Positions 22,144-33,815 of a DNA stretch of 64,000 nucleotides are shown piece after piece. Source of the stretch: Theristus sp. LFF4_11. Its lineage: Eukaryota; Nematoda; Chromadorea; Monhysterida; Xyalidae. The stretch covers positions 42,245-106,244 of the forward strand of contig JASANC010001743.1 in the NCBI GenBank assembly GCA_030248135.1. The letters run 5' to 3'. The translations under genes were made by a program, and so were the position numbers. The notes beneath the pieces are model-generated. The model ran no database searches, had not been told where the DNA came from, and worked only from the letters and a program-made list of their open reading frames with translations. The stretch's first letter is position 1; each line of letters opens with the position of its first letter.

Positions 22144-23503
22144 ATGCCCGACAAAAAAGAAATGAGCAAGGCCGATGCGTCCCGCATCCAGTCGTCGCAG
22201 GCCAAAGGCGGCCACGACATGTCGTCAGGCGGCTTTGCGGCCCGGGCTCAAGGTCGGTAATGGTGGACTTTTGTTGTTGTTTCCTTAACCATGCTAAAAA
22301 TAAATGGCCCGTGACCGCGGCTGTGTTCGGTACGGTGCCCGGAAAATAAAAGTAGCTAATAAAGCTGAGTGCGGTGTATTCGCCCTCGGGTGCGTTGTGG
22401 TAACATTTTCTGAAATCTGAACCGGTTCCAAATGCGTTCGCAAGCGCACTCAACAGTCCACTGGTCGGCCATCATTCGCAGCTCAAAAACTTTTGAACGG
22501 AACATTCACTTTAATTCGATTATGACTTGCAAATGTTGTCACAATAATGACCAGTGCCACTGAACACCACACTCGGCCTTCTTGGGACACCGCGCAGGAC
22601 AAGAATAACAGGCGTTGGCGGACACGGACACGCCACAGGGCATTTATTTTCAGCGTGACGAACGTCTTATTCATTGAATATGTGTATCTCACGGAATAAC
22701 ACTGTGTGTGGAAATTTACCCAACAAAATTTACTCAACAAATATACCGTAAAGTCTTGCATACAAGGTTCCTCCCACTTATAAGACCCCCACCCAAAAGT
22801 GGGCGGAGTGTCACACGGCGGGAAACCAAAAAATTCAAATTTTTAACTTGGTCAAAATCCCACCCCGTTTATAAGGCCCGGAATTCTTAATCTTCGCTTT
22901 ATAAGACCTCCTCCCACTTATAAGGTTGTCACACAAAATTCCACTTTTTTCAGAAATTTTTGATTTTCAAATTTATATAAGGAGACCTTATATGCAAGAC
23001 TTTACGGTAACCAAGAAATACCAGCGATTATTCCGAAACACAGACTAGAATAACTGGTGGTTTTTTTTTACATTAACTACTGTAACTCAGTTTGATTTTT
23101 TAAGTTTTATCTCCCTCGTGGTCTAGGTGGTAATGCAGACTCTTCACTCTTGTCTGCGCCCTCTCATGACCGCAATAGGCGCTCTACTTTGACTGCGAGT
23201 ATTTGACTTTGACACAACTTTTTTTAATAGTGTTACTGAAACCTTTGTTAGTCGCGCAGTTGTTTTGGAACTAGTTCCGTAATAAAATCGTACCGAGGAG
23301 ACTAAGTTTGGCGGATATCGTAATCTGATTCTGGGTGCACCTACCCAAAGTTTCGCACATTCAATTACATACCTAGGTATATGCAGCTGATTCATTGTTT
23401 TTTTTGTACAGCCGCGGGTGACAAGCACGATAACAAAGGAGGCGGCAACAAGGACGGCGGCAACAAGGGCAGCAACAGCAACAGCCCAAATCGCCAAAAA
23501 TGA
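22144..23503 (+). CDS. Seed maturation protein (SMP)/LEA-like small hydrophilic protein
   Basis: Two exons, 22144-22252 and 23412-23503, give a 66-residue protein. The donor after CAAG (GTCGGT) and acceptor TTTGTACAG join to read FAARAQAAGDKHDNKGGG, completing the SMP-type motif; the nearby GTAATG donor would break the frame. Exon 1 encodes MSKADASRIQSSQAKGG then DMSSGGFAARAQ. This pattern (S-x-A-D-A-x-x-I-Q-S-x-x-A ... G-x-F-A-A-R-A-Q-A-A-G) is that of small SMP-domain proteins related to plant LEA proteins. The tail is G/N/K-rich with NKGG/NKDGG repeats. The protein is highly hydrophilic, with no signal peptide or membrane segment, so cytosolic or nuclear and intrinsically disordered. Related LEA proteins are linked to desiccation tolerance; that role here is inference. 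Start chosen as the first Met before the domain. A MITE occupies part of the intron. Confidence 0.8.
22744..23009. mobile_element. MITE with TACCGTAAAGTCTTGCATA inverted ends
   Basis: A 266-bp element in the intron of the SMP-like gene. The right end TATGCAAGACTTTACGGTA is the exact inverse of the left. The interior carries CTCCCACTTATAAG repeats in direct and near-inverted form. Non-coding. Confidence 0.85.
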
Positions 23504-24295
23504 GCAAACATTCCCGCCGTCCGGGTGAAACCGTTTCTGAGCGCAAAATTTTTACTTTTTATACTTTATCCGCATTTATCACTTTTTCCTTAAAACTTGT
23601 CGCAGTAAATTCTATTTTTCTTGGTTTTCACGCAAAAATGCCATAATCTATGTCTCAGGTTATGCCTGAGGCACTGAGAATGGTATGGCAGAACCTGAGG
23701 CATGGACTACGACATTATTTGCGTGCGATAAATTATCTTAAGCTCAGAATATGTGCCTTTTTTCTTTTGATTCATAGATTTCACGTGACATTTTTTAAAC
23801 CTTTGTGCTCACTGATAACCGCCGGTTTCATTTGCTTTGTGATCAAACTATTTTTCTGTTTTGTAGTTTTTTAGTCTGACACCTTTCATTATCCAAAACA
23901 CCAAACACGATAAAGTAAATCACTGTTATTGTAATTTCAAAGTAAAACATGCTGTAAAAACGTATCATAAAACAAACTCTTTGAAAACCTGCACCATGTC
24001 ACGTTGTCTAGAAATGTCTAGACGCACCATGTCTAGAAAAAGTAAACCTTCATTTCGTTGTCGCCAAAAGTCAGAACCAAAAAAAACGAAAATAACAAGT
24101 ACAACACAGCACAGCCACAAAAAGCACGCGAAAGTACATCAGAAAGTACATTAGAAATGACGAAAGCGTATTTTTTTTGTTTTAGATGACCGTTTTGCCA
24201 GAAATCTTGATGAGTATGGCATTGACGACTGTAAACAGAACCTGATTCTAGATACAAATGAAATTCTACAGCCGAAAATGAAAACCCAGCATACA
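23504..24295. other. Intergenic between convergent genes
   Basis: This AT-rich gap separates the 3' end of the SMP-like gene (plus) from the 3' end of the GPCR gene (minus). No exon or repeat with clear ends was seen. A TCTAGA-containing direct repeat (GTCTAGAAA, twice) lies near 24006-24038. Confidence 0.5.
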
Positions 24296-27200
24296 TCACA
24301 ATTCCAACACAATCGCGTTTTCACTAGCACTGTCCTCCCGCCCGCCATCACCATCGTGTTTCACCAGCGCCCTCTTACCGCGGTCACTTCGCCTCCGAGT
24401 GTTTCTATTCTTACTGATTATCGACCGTAGTTTGTATTTACGGCCCGGCTTCACGGCCGTATGCAGCGAGTGCACGAATTTTCGTTGGCCCATCCAGTGC
24501 AGCTCGATCAGATGCTGCGCCTCGGATGGATTGTATTTGTAGTCAACATGAATCGGTGCCCACCGGCCAGTAGACGGTGTGTTGGTCGACTTTCGGCAAC
24601 TGCCAACATCCGGCACGTCGAGTTTGGCGTCACGTTGGCCGTCACTTTCGGCCGCTCTTGGCAGACAGGAGCGCATCGCTCTCGTCATCTTCGACCATCT
24701 GGTGACGGTGATCACTTCGTCAGTTTCACTGTCAAATGGCGTACTGCCAAGTGGCTGACTGCCATTTCTCGTGAGGACGCCATTTTTGGCAGGTGACGGC
24801 GCCAAAAACTGACGCATCCTTGTCAACGACGTGGCTGCTACCTTCTGCGAGTCGTCGGCTTTTGACGACGAATGGCGATCAGGATGGCCGTCTTCGATCA
24901 ACATCTTCGTGTCGCGACTGTTGTTGCTGCGGTGACCGCGAAATCGATGCACGTTGAACCAGAGACACAGCCATGGATGCAGCGACGCGTGGATGGCGAC
25001 CAAAATGGTCGTCAGGTTGATCAGATTGACCGAGCTGATTGACAGCTGGCGGTTGATGGCGTGGAAATAGTGGCGATTCATTATGGGCGACATTATGAAC
25101 ACCTGAACATGATTTGCAAATCAGGTGAATTCATTTCCAAGTATTTCAGTGAATATCGGAGCCGAAATCTGAAACGTTTTCGTGTCGGAAGTTTGCTAAA
25201 GATCAGTGTTCAGGTTTTGCTCCGTATTTTAGGACTAGAAATGTTTTTCAACGAGTTTTTTTTTCAAAGAGTAGGTGTACTATTGCGATTCGCAAAATTC
25301 TGGCCCGAAGAGTTGCGGCCCGCTCATTATGGTCCGTTCGATTCAGGAATTAGAGGGCCGCTAAAATCATCGCCCAAAACACTATGGTATGTTCGTCGTT
25401 CGTGTTCGCACACAAACCCTGATAATGGTTTTGTGAATTCTCATTTACAGTGAACACCTGAAGAACCACTCAAACAAATCTCATATATACACCTGAACAT
25501 GATCTAGAACTGAAACATATAAAAAAAAGCAAAAACAGCGACGAAAAGCGACGAAAAGCAAGCGCCATAGTTGTCGACTGGTGGTAGCGCGTTAGACTAT
25601 TGTTCGACTATAGACTATAGTGCGTGCGGGGGATCGAGCCCCGCCGAGGGGTGTATGGGGACTTAATGACAGAGAAAACTCGATGTGCGCCCTACTCAAC
25701 GGCGTTCTGTTTTCTGGGTTAGCCGTGGCTAGAAACATCGCACAAAACCACCAACACCAACAAAAAAAGTCGACACCGACCAGCGTCCAGATGCACGCAT
25801 TCAACATGGCCGACGGCAGCATCGTGCGAATCGTGTTGAACGAACGCCACAACGCGAAGCGACTCCGCAGCGAGTAGGACGCCTGGTTGACGCCGAACCG
25901 CTTCCAGACGTAATGCGCGCGCGCGTACAGTGCTGCAAATATGGATTTGATGATGATTGAATGCATGCGAAAAACACGTGCGGTAATTGTAAAGGCTGCT
26001 TCATACTGACGTGTTGCTGACGTACGTACAGTGGCGGCCAAAAGTTTGGAAACCCCTGCGTGCGCTGCATATCGCGGCATTTTTGCGTTATTACTAATAT
26101 GCACATAAGCAGTAAATTTTTGATTTTCGGAACAAGCAATTGTTGTGTTCTAAGCTAGCATGTGTTGCGGAGAGACGCACAATAAAAGCACGCATATACC
26201 AGCGCACACACGCGCTCGCAATGGGGGTTTCCAAACTTTTGGCCGCCACTGTACGTCAAAGGCACGTCCCCCCATGGACGCTAGTGTGGAATAACTCGAG
26301 ACGTGTCGTGACGTCACGTGACGTCACGTGACGTATTTCTAAATGCACGGCACGTCACGGCCATTTGTCAGCGTTCATGTTAACGGTCGATCTGCACATC
26401 AACATGTGAACGGGTTTCAACTTTTGGAGACACTATAAAAAATCTGGCAGCTTTCAGTGCACCGATTTTCTGATGAAACTATTATTTCGCAGAAGAATAC
26501 GGAAAGCAACTGTCCAACGAAGCGCATACCAAGTAACGCCAATAGCGATGCTATCACAATTGTCAGCAGGATCACTCCAGTGGCTAGCAGTTTTTCAGTG
26601 GTGAAGCACAGGATCACATGACAGTAGCAAAGTTCTGCAAAATCGAGAGATTCTCCTTCTTCATTTTTTTTACTATTTTACTTCATTTTCATTATCACTT
26701 TTTCAGTTCTTTTTTGCTCTTTTGCCCCACTGTTTCTGGCCTCGTAATTCCCCTGAATTACAGTAACCTTGCACGTCCGGATTGATCGACGACACCTGCC
26801 CGGCGACCGTTGCCAGTGCGCCGACACAAACGACAGCCAGTGCCAGCACAGTCGCCACCATCGTGCGTCGTTTGCTGTGTTTCGCAGCGACGGACTCGTC
26901 TGTTGATGTTGAATAGCCTGTGTATGAGACAAGAAAGTACAAGTTTTTTGCAAAAGCTGATCAGCTTTACTAAATGGAAGTGCGCTTCACCAACAAAGGA
27001 GCGCAATAGGTGTCTGGGTGTGTACATGCTCAACGATCTGGTGCGGTATTCTGCGAGCAACCATGACAGGTTTTAACAAATATTGGATACTGTGCAACAC
27101 ACCCAAGTCACAGCCAAAGCAAACCTATCCACACAACAATGGAACCAAACGACAACCTGTCTTAACTTGACAACATTTTCTCATCAACAAAAAACATAAT

Positions 27201-28773
27201 CGATTTTGCGAAATTCCCTCCAATTCCAACTGTCTCTTTTTCGGGAACTATGATCTTTTCTTTTGGTCCTGAAACTCAGTGCGCACATAGATAGGTAAAC
27301 GGCTTCATTCAAGCGTAAGGCGGGAACTCAAAATTGACAAAGTGATCCGAGTCCCCTAAATAGAGCCGAGTCACTTAGGCGATTTTGAATTGCCACATAA
27401 AGATTGAAACTAGTTTACTTTTTGCGTCTGCACACGCATTCAGTGTCAGAATCTAAAAAAATTGATAATACTGACCTTTACTGTCCGCCTGTGCCTGCTT
27501 CTGAGCGCTGATCGTGCGCGCGATTTGATCGATTGCGAGAGCTGCGATTGTCAGCGACGTGCCGGCGCCTATGCACAGGATACCGTTTGGATCGTATTTT
27601 CGAGCACTCTTCGATCAGCGCAAAACTTGCTGACTATTTTGATGACCATTACGATTTGGTCTTGAGGTGTTGGTATTAGGAAATTCGAAATTTTGTACAT
27701 AGCTAAACTAGCTACTTGTTTCTCGGAGCTTCTGCCAATATCTGCATGCCTAGCTCCACCAATGCAGAAGTAAATGTACAAAAAAAGTAAACATTCTGAC
27801 AAGCATCATTGGTAAAACTCAACAAAATATTCAACTTTTTGTTTATGGAGAATTTTGTGCAGTTGCCGCTGTATCTTTATTTTTGAATTTTTCGAGCGTT
27901 ACGCCCGTTCACGGAGACGTAATGTGTATACGGCACGTCATGGCGTGGCACTTTACGTCAGTTCTGGTGTTCATTCCATGCTACCGTTTATGGAGACGAC
28001 GTGCGTATGACGTACGTATGTATACGTCGACGTATACGTCTGCGTGGACGAGCGCAATTCCTAAAATGAAACGGCACGCCACTTTACGGCACGTCTTCGT
28101 TCATGGAGACGTACGTCAGGATGCGTCCAGTATGAACGCGTCTTACCGCCGATCGTGTGCGGTGCCTCAATGAGCGTGCACATTCGTGGGCGAATCGAGA
28201 ACGGACGAAAGCCGAACAGCAGCACGGCGCCGGTGTAGAAGACGGAGCGCATCGCGACCGCCACCAGTGTCAGCATCGCCGTCACTGCAATGTTTCAAAC
28301 AAACTTGCGCTTTTGTCGATGGAGAAGCTGAAAACTAAAAAAAACAGTCGTTCGTCTGATCGGGGCAGTTCACCCGGTCAGTTTTAGTTTTAGTATTTTT
28401 TGTTCGAATGAATGCGCGTTTATCGGGTGCTTTAACGCCAGCTAGTGCGTTATGTAACGCCAATTAATTGGCGTTTTTTTGACGCCAATCAAAACGCGCC
28501 AGTGTTTCTGCAGTGAGTTTCAATAAATAATCATCGTTTCAAAAAAGAATCACCAGTGCTCGTCACCAGCAGCACTCGCGTGTACCGTGGCACCGTACAA
28601 CAGGAGCGACAGAGGCGACTCGCGAACGTGACGGTGCCGACGAGACCGAATGCGGTCAACCCGGTCAACGTCAGCGCGCTCAACGTGAACCAGGCGTCCG
28701 GCTGTAGACGGTCGCACGACTGCGTTGGTGCACTGCGATTTGCGGTCATTGCTGACATTATTATTGGTCGCAT
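24296..28773 (-). CDS. Seven-transmembrane G-protein-coupled receptor, nematode chemoreceptor-like
   Basis: Minus-strand exons: 28554-28773 (ATG at 28773), 28147-28284, about 27476-27608, 26768-26917, 26530-26634, 25781-25932, 24296-25102. TM1 is WFTLSALTLTGLTAFGLVG, TM2 follows TAMLTLVAVAMRSVFYTG, TM3 is ILCIGAGTSLTIAALAIDQ with DQ in place of a DRY/ER motif, TM4 MVATVLALAVVCVGALAT, TM5 LLATGVILLTIVIASLLALL, a loop WKRFGVNQASYSLRSRF, TM6 TMLPSAMLNACIWTLVFIM, TM7 LTTILVAIHASLHPWLCLWF. The YSL-x2-R-F loop resembles nematode Sra/Sre-type receptors. The last exon adds a long cytoplasmic tail of about 200 residues, basic and serine-rich, ending AIVLEL. All junctions keep phase except exon 2 to exon 3: exon 2 leaves one base, but no acceptor before exon 3 supplies two. 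A missed micro-exon, an indel or a decaying gene could explain this. Ligand unknown; a sensory role is inference. Confidence 0.8.
25573..25760 (+). mobile_element. tRNA-derived SINE, full copy
   Basis: The 5' end is tRNA-like: A-box TGGTGGTAGCGCG, B-box GGGATCGAGCCCC. The body contains CTTAATGACAGAGAAAACTC, GTGCGCCCTACTCAACG and GTTAGCCGTGGCTAG. It lies in a GPCR intron, ending about 20 bp from the splice donor at 25780. Other copies: 19990, 48417, 56083. Confidence 0.85.
26029..26251. mobile_element. Tc1/mariner-type MITE with TA target duplication
   Basis: Terminal inverted repeats CAGTGGCGGCCAAAAGTTTG and its exact inverse, each flanked by TA (26027-26028, 26252-26253). The sequence and TA duplication are typical of Tc1/mariner elements. 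223 bp, no transposase. It lies in a GPCR intron. Confidence 0.9.
27265..27470 (+). repeat. R2 repeat copy 3, abutting a GPCR exon
   Basis: It shares CAGTGCGCACATAGATAGG, GTGATCCGAGTCCCC and GATTGAAACTAG with the copies at 4835 and 21640. It ends about 5 bp from the splice donor of GPCR exon 3 (27475). Confidence 0.7.
27893..28135. repeat. ACGT-rich foldback in a GPCR intron
   Basis: Repeated ACGTC/GACGT and GGCACGTC words are arranged as an imperfect palindrome around the 18-bp perfect palindrome GTATACGTCGACGTATAC (28019-28036). The ends share CGTTCACGGAGACGTA / CGTTCATGGAGACGTA. Related ACGT-rich sequence lies at 26300-26370 and 50450-50612. Confidence 0.65.
28435..28505. repeat. Short palindromic repeat, AACGCCAATT
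   Basis: A 20-bp perfect palindrome AACGCCAATTAATTGGCGTT is flanked by further AACGCCA/ACGCCAAT words. It lies in GPCR intron 1. Function unknown. Confidence 0.6.
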
Positions 28774-30764
28774 CGATTGTTTGTTGCTCTCTTCAGTTGT
28801 TTAGTTATCAGTTGTTCAATTAGTTTCGTTCAATTGTCGACTCTTCGATTGTTGTTGAACGTTTGATTATTGGCCAAACGTTGATTGGCTTGTTTTCACC
28901 AGTCACCGCGCACGTGTGAACTTTTTTAAATTTATTCGACGAGCGATTCCAGCTGATGTGTGATCTGGAAAATTCAAGAGAAAAAACTCTGGAGCATTTT
29001 GTTTTGCGTTGACGTGTGCAGCCGAATTTTTTGCGACTGAACAGCGCTTTTGTGTTTGCGTTAAATTAAACCGTGCGATTTGTATTATCTTCTTTACCGA
29101 GCATCAACTACAATGAAAGGTGGGAGCGCCAAATATGTTTCTGAACTCAAACTAACTAACCTAACTTGTTTCGAGTGATTTAGTTACGTAAAGGTTTTGA
29201 ATCTTACGGCCACCATGGCAAAAGCCATCCTGTGGTAGAGGTGTACAATGTACCTGTACCATAGTCGTCATCACCGTAAGAAGCAGCTTGAAATTGAAGC
29301 CCTAATTCACTAAAATGTCACTGTGTGTCACCATATGCATGTTTTACGGCTGACGCTGCATTTTGAAATCACTGACTCTCGCGGCACCCCTACTAATCAG
29401 GTTCTGTTCATGAAAAGATAATAATGAAGTTATAAACTTTCATCAAAACTGGTCAAAGCCATACCTACGCTGACACGTACACGCACCGTCGGTCGGTGGA
29501 TTTCATGAGAATACGCAAATTTGCTAGGTGTGCAAATTAAAATACCTAGCTTGACGAAGTAAGAACACGGAACGATGAACATCGGCTGTGAATCACAGAA
29601 AAACGCCTTCACAGGGTGGTCCAAAAAAGCGGCAAAATAAGCAAACGACACGCTTAAAATTTACCATTACTACTTCCATTTCCGTTTCCATTTTTGTTTT
29701 CGTTTCGAAAACATTCTCGAAATGGTTTTCGACCGTTTCCACGGTGAGTCTGGTGCTCAGGAAATGGTCAGATACTAAATTCAGAAATTTCGGAAACGGC
29801 AATGAAAACGAAAACGGAAATGGAGTTCGGTGTTGAAAGTTCGTTCAAAATGAATAATCCACTTTTGGCTGGAAAACCATTGGCTTTTGTGTGGCTTTTG
29901 CGCAACAGCACGCAATGAGCGCGCAAAAAAGAATCACTCAATTGTTGCTTTGTTCGAACGTTTTTTTTTTGAATGTACTACTTTTAATAGAACAAATGTG
30001 CAGTTAGATTCATGTGGTTAAAGTTCAGACTCTATGGTTCAGTGAGTTACGAATGAGCCGTTTATTACTTTGTTGACGTTTTTTGAATCACCCTGTATTT
30101 GTATAAGTGATCCTGAGCGCTCATCGTCGTTTGTTTCTCGCGGTTGAAACTTGAAACTCCATCCTGGGTAACTCAATTCGAAGCTGGCTGGCGCGAGACA
30201 TACAATTACACACCACACACAACATTGTATCGTAAACTTTTGTAACTAGCTGATTGGTTGCACACACGTGCAGTCGATGCATTCTGTGCAGCCAAACTCC
30301 GCCTCCACAAGAATGCCAGTACAGAATGCATGCATGCAACTGTACGTGCATGCAACCAAGCAATCAGCAAACATCGAGGCGATCACGTCCAAAACGGCGT
30401 CGAGGCCAGAACAAGGGGAGCCGCGATACGCGCAGCGACGAACGAAAGTCAAGTCAGACACGAACAACAAAGTCACACACATACACCTTTGTAACCAACG
30501 AACCCTAAACAATCAAATTGCTCTAATTTCCTGTAACTCAGTTACGACTGCATTTACTGCAATGAAGATCGACGTATCGATGCTTGAGGACGGACTCGGA
30601 GAAGACTTTGGATGGATTCAAACAAAACATTACGCTAGAGCGAGCGAGACACTTCACACAGTACAATAGGTTTACATCGCTTTGAAACGTCTCCAACGGT
30701 TTTGGCAGCAAAACATGAAATGAAACCAAAACAAGTTCTGCCAAATAAAACCAACAAGACAAGT
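28774..30764. other. GPCR 5' flank and repeats, no gene recognised
   Basis: Upstream of the GPCR start. It contains the mariner-like element at 29611-30096 and a CTGATTGGTTGCA / GCAACCAAGCAATCAG foldback at about 30247-30366. No convincing promoter element was identified. Confidence 0.5.
29611..30096. mobile_element. Non-autonomous mariner-like element
   Basis: The left end ACAGGGTGGTCCAAAAAA and right end TTTTTTGAATCACCCTGT are imperfect inverted repeats of the ACAGGGTG type common in mariner elements. Internal TTTCCGTTTCC and inverse GAAAACGGAAA tracts form a hairpin. No transposase frame. Confidence 0.65.
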
Positions 30765-33700
30765 TCAGTCTTTTAAGATCGACTTTTTCAGAATACCGAC
30801 CCCCCTTAGGCACAGTTTTTGAAAAGTTTTTAGATTTTGACGAAATTAACACCAATCGAACCGTCTTGATGCGCTGAGTTCGAAAATCATATTTATTTTT
30901 TAATTTGACCCGGTTTTATGTTTCAAAAAACGAAAAAACCGTTTTTTGGGGGGATCTTTAGAAAAATAGTTCTAACTCGCCTCTGCGTTAATCTATAAAC
31001 AAAATTCAAAAACCAATCGATTTCGCATGTGCTTGTGCACATTTTTTATGTCAACAATGTTATACAAAAATGCTGTTTTATGCTTTAAATTTAAGAAAAA
31101 CTAAAAGAGTATGTGGTTTTTGCTCTGTTTAGGCACTTTTAAAGCGGATGCGGAGTAGGGTTGCTAAGTGATTCTGAAAGCCCTTGAAAAATGCTACAAG
31201 TATGCAAAAAATAAAAAAAATCGATTGCGCATTAAGAAGTAACGAAGCATTACAATATCGATCGTGCGCATACATAAAGAGTATTTCCTGGTATGCCGAC
31301 AAATTGTGGAGCAACGGAGACAAAAACCAAAAACGGCTATTAGGGCAACTTTTTGCGCTGAATCCGAAAAAGTAAGTACCATTGCAAAATGTTGCTACAG
31401 TAACCCAATATTTGCGATTTTTGGCTTTTTTGGCTTTTTTTTGGATTGTTTCTAATCCGTGTGGTGTTATACTTGAACTAATCAGGCCAAATTTGGTATC
31501 AATCGGCTCCCCTTAATTATGCGAACAATTTCTATTTAGATACCGTAACTATATCGAGATTACGGTAACGCGCAGAGCACGATATTTACCCTTTTTAACA
31601 ATTTTTAGACCGAAAGTGACATTTTTGATTCCTGTAGTGTTCTAAAGTTGTTCCAATTGAATCAAATTTGTATCAGTCAATTACTCTTGATCAGACAAAC
31701 AACTTTCATTTAGATACCGTAACCATAGCTTGACTTCTGTACCTCTTGAAGCACGGTATTCTACCAAGTTTTCACCATTTTCAGGCATGAAATTGGCTTT
31801 ATGGTCCATGCAGTGTTATACTTGAACGGATCTAGTCAAATTTAACATCAATCTACCAATCAAATTTAGCATCCATCAGATACCGTAATCCTTGTCGACT
31901 ACCATTCCCAGTGTGTTTCTTCCCACCCCCAAATTTTTAGGGGCCACCTCAGGTGCTGATTTTTTTTATACAGATTACTCCGTGTCTCAAAACGATTTTT
32001 ATGGAAATAGAGTTGGAATAAGTGGTGAGTTTATCAAAGATAGAGACCAGACGAGCAATATAGAACAACCCACAAATAATCACTATAATTACGACAATTA
32101 TCCGATAATCAACTATAATAAAAGATTTTTTTTTATTTTTCCTTTTTTCCTTTTTTCGTTCCTATAGAGGCCGTTTTTAGGATGCGGTGTAATTCGTATG
32201 AAAAAATAAACACCATATTCGAAGTCAGCAACCTTGCTTTGTGTTTGTAACAGGGTTTCAGATTTTTTGTGACGTGTTTTTTTAATTTAAATTAATTATT
32301 AAAGGAATTCCCTCCTCATCCCCATGGCATAAGGCACGATAGAAACATCGGGCAAAGTAAGATTTTTTAACTCAGGTTTTGAACGTTTTTCTGAGTAAGA
32401 TTTCTTTTTACCAGAAATCCCCCTTTCGTTACGGTTTCAATACCTGAGGTGGCCCCTGAAAATTTGAGGGTGGGAAGGAACGGTAGTCAAGCAATGATTA
32501 CGGTATCTGAGTGAAAGTTGTTTCCCGGATCAAGGGGAGTGTATTGATCGCGAATTTGACTAAAATTGTTCAAGTGTAACACTACATGGATCAAAACAGC
32601 CAATTTCAGGCTTGAAAAAGGTACAAAATGAGTAAAATACCGTGCTTTAAAAAGTACGGTAGTCAAGCAAGGATTACGGTATCTCATTGAAAGTTGTTTG
32701 CCTAATCAACGGGAGTCGATTGATGCTAAATATGACTAGATTCGTTCAAGTATAACATTGCATAGACCTTAAAGCCAATTTCATGCCTGAAAATGGTGAA
32801 AACTTGGTAGAATACCGTGCTTCAAAAACTACAGAAGTCAAGCTATGGTTACGGTATCTAAATGAAAGTTGTTTGTCTGATCAAGAGTAATTGACTGATA
32901 TAAATTTGATTCAATTGGAACAACTAGAACACTACAGGGATCAAAAATGTCACTTTCGGTCTAAAAATTGTTAAAAAGGGTAAATATCGTGCTCTGCGGG
33001 TTACCGTAATTACGATATAGTTACGGTATCAAATGTAAATTGTTCGCATAATTAAGGGGAGCCGTTTGATACCAAATTTGGCCTGATTAGTTCAAGTATA
33101 ACACCACACGGATTAGAAACAATCCAAAAAAAGCCAAAAAAGCCAAAAAATCGCAAATATTGGGCTACTGTAGCAAAATTTCGCAACGGTCTCCGCTTTT
33201 TCGGATTTAGCGCAAAAAGTTGCCCTAATACCCTTTTTGGTTTTTGTCTCCGTTGCTCCACAATTTGTCGGCATACCAGGAAATACTCTTTATGTATGCG
33301 CACGATCGATATTGTAATGCTTCGTTACTTCTTAATGCGCAATCGATTTTTTTTATTTTTTGCGTACTTGTAGCATTTTTCAAGGGCTTTCAGAATCACT
33401 TAGCAACCCTACTCCGCATCCGCTTTAAAAGTGCCTAAACAGAGCAAAAACCACATACTCTTTTAGTTTTTCTTAAATTTAAAGCATAAAACAGCATTTT
33501 TGTATAACATTGTCGACATAAAAAATGTGCGCAAGCACAAGTGAAATCGATTGGTTTTTGAATTTTGTTAATAGCTTAACGCAAAGGCGAGTTAGAGCCG
33601 TTTTTCTGAAGGTCCCCCCAAAAACGGTTTTTCTGTTTTTTAAAGCATAAAACCGAGTCAAATTAAAAAATAATTATGATTTTCGAACTCAGCGCATTGA

Positions 33701-33815
33701 GACGGTTCGATTGGTGTTAATTTCGTTAAAATCTGAGAACTTTTCAAAAACTGTGCCTAGAGGTGTGGAGACCGGGTCGGTCGACTCAAAAAGCGAGTCT
33801 TAAAAACTTTTGAAA
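30765..33815. repeat. ~3 kb inverted repeat (palindrome) with tandem ~175-bp units in the arms
   Basis: Left arm about 30765-31955 and right arm about 32441-33815 are reverse complements at high identity; mirror copies of the same 64-residue frame occur at 31129-31323 (minus) and 33244-33438 (plus). A spacer of about 485 bp separates them. Each arm holds ~175-bp tandem units beginning ACGGTATCT and GAAAGTTGTTTG (right arm starts near 32499, 32676, 32852, 33022). No transposase is visible. The frames have poor composition and are not called genes. Confidence 0.85.

Noticed and set aside
23112..23165. tRNA-like sequence (CTCGTGGTCTAGGTGGTAAT)
   Set aside because: It has an A-box-like head but no B-box, T-arm or acceptor stem pairing, so it is at most a degenerate SINE or tRNA fragment.
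24461..24796. Plus-strand frame inside the GPCR last exon
   Set aside because: Shadow of the minus-strand receptor tail.
31129..33438. Paired identical 64-residue ORFs in the palindrome arms
   Set aside because: They are mirror copies of the inverted repeat; composition is not protein-like and frames lack splice or start context.
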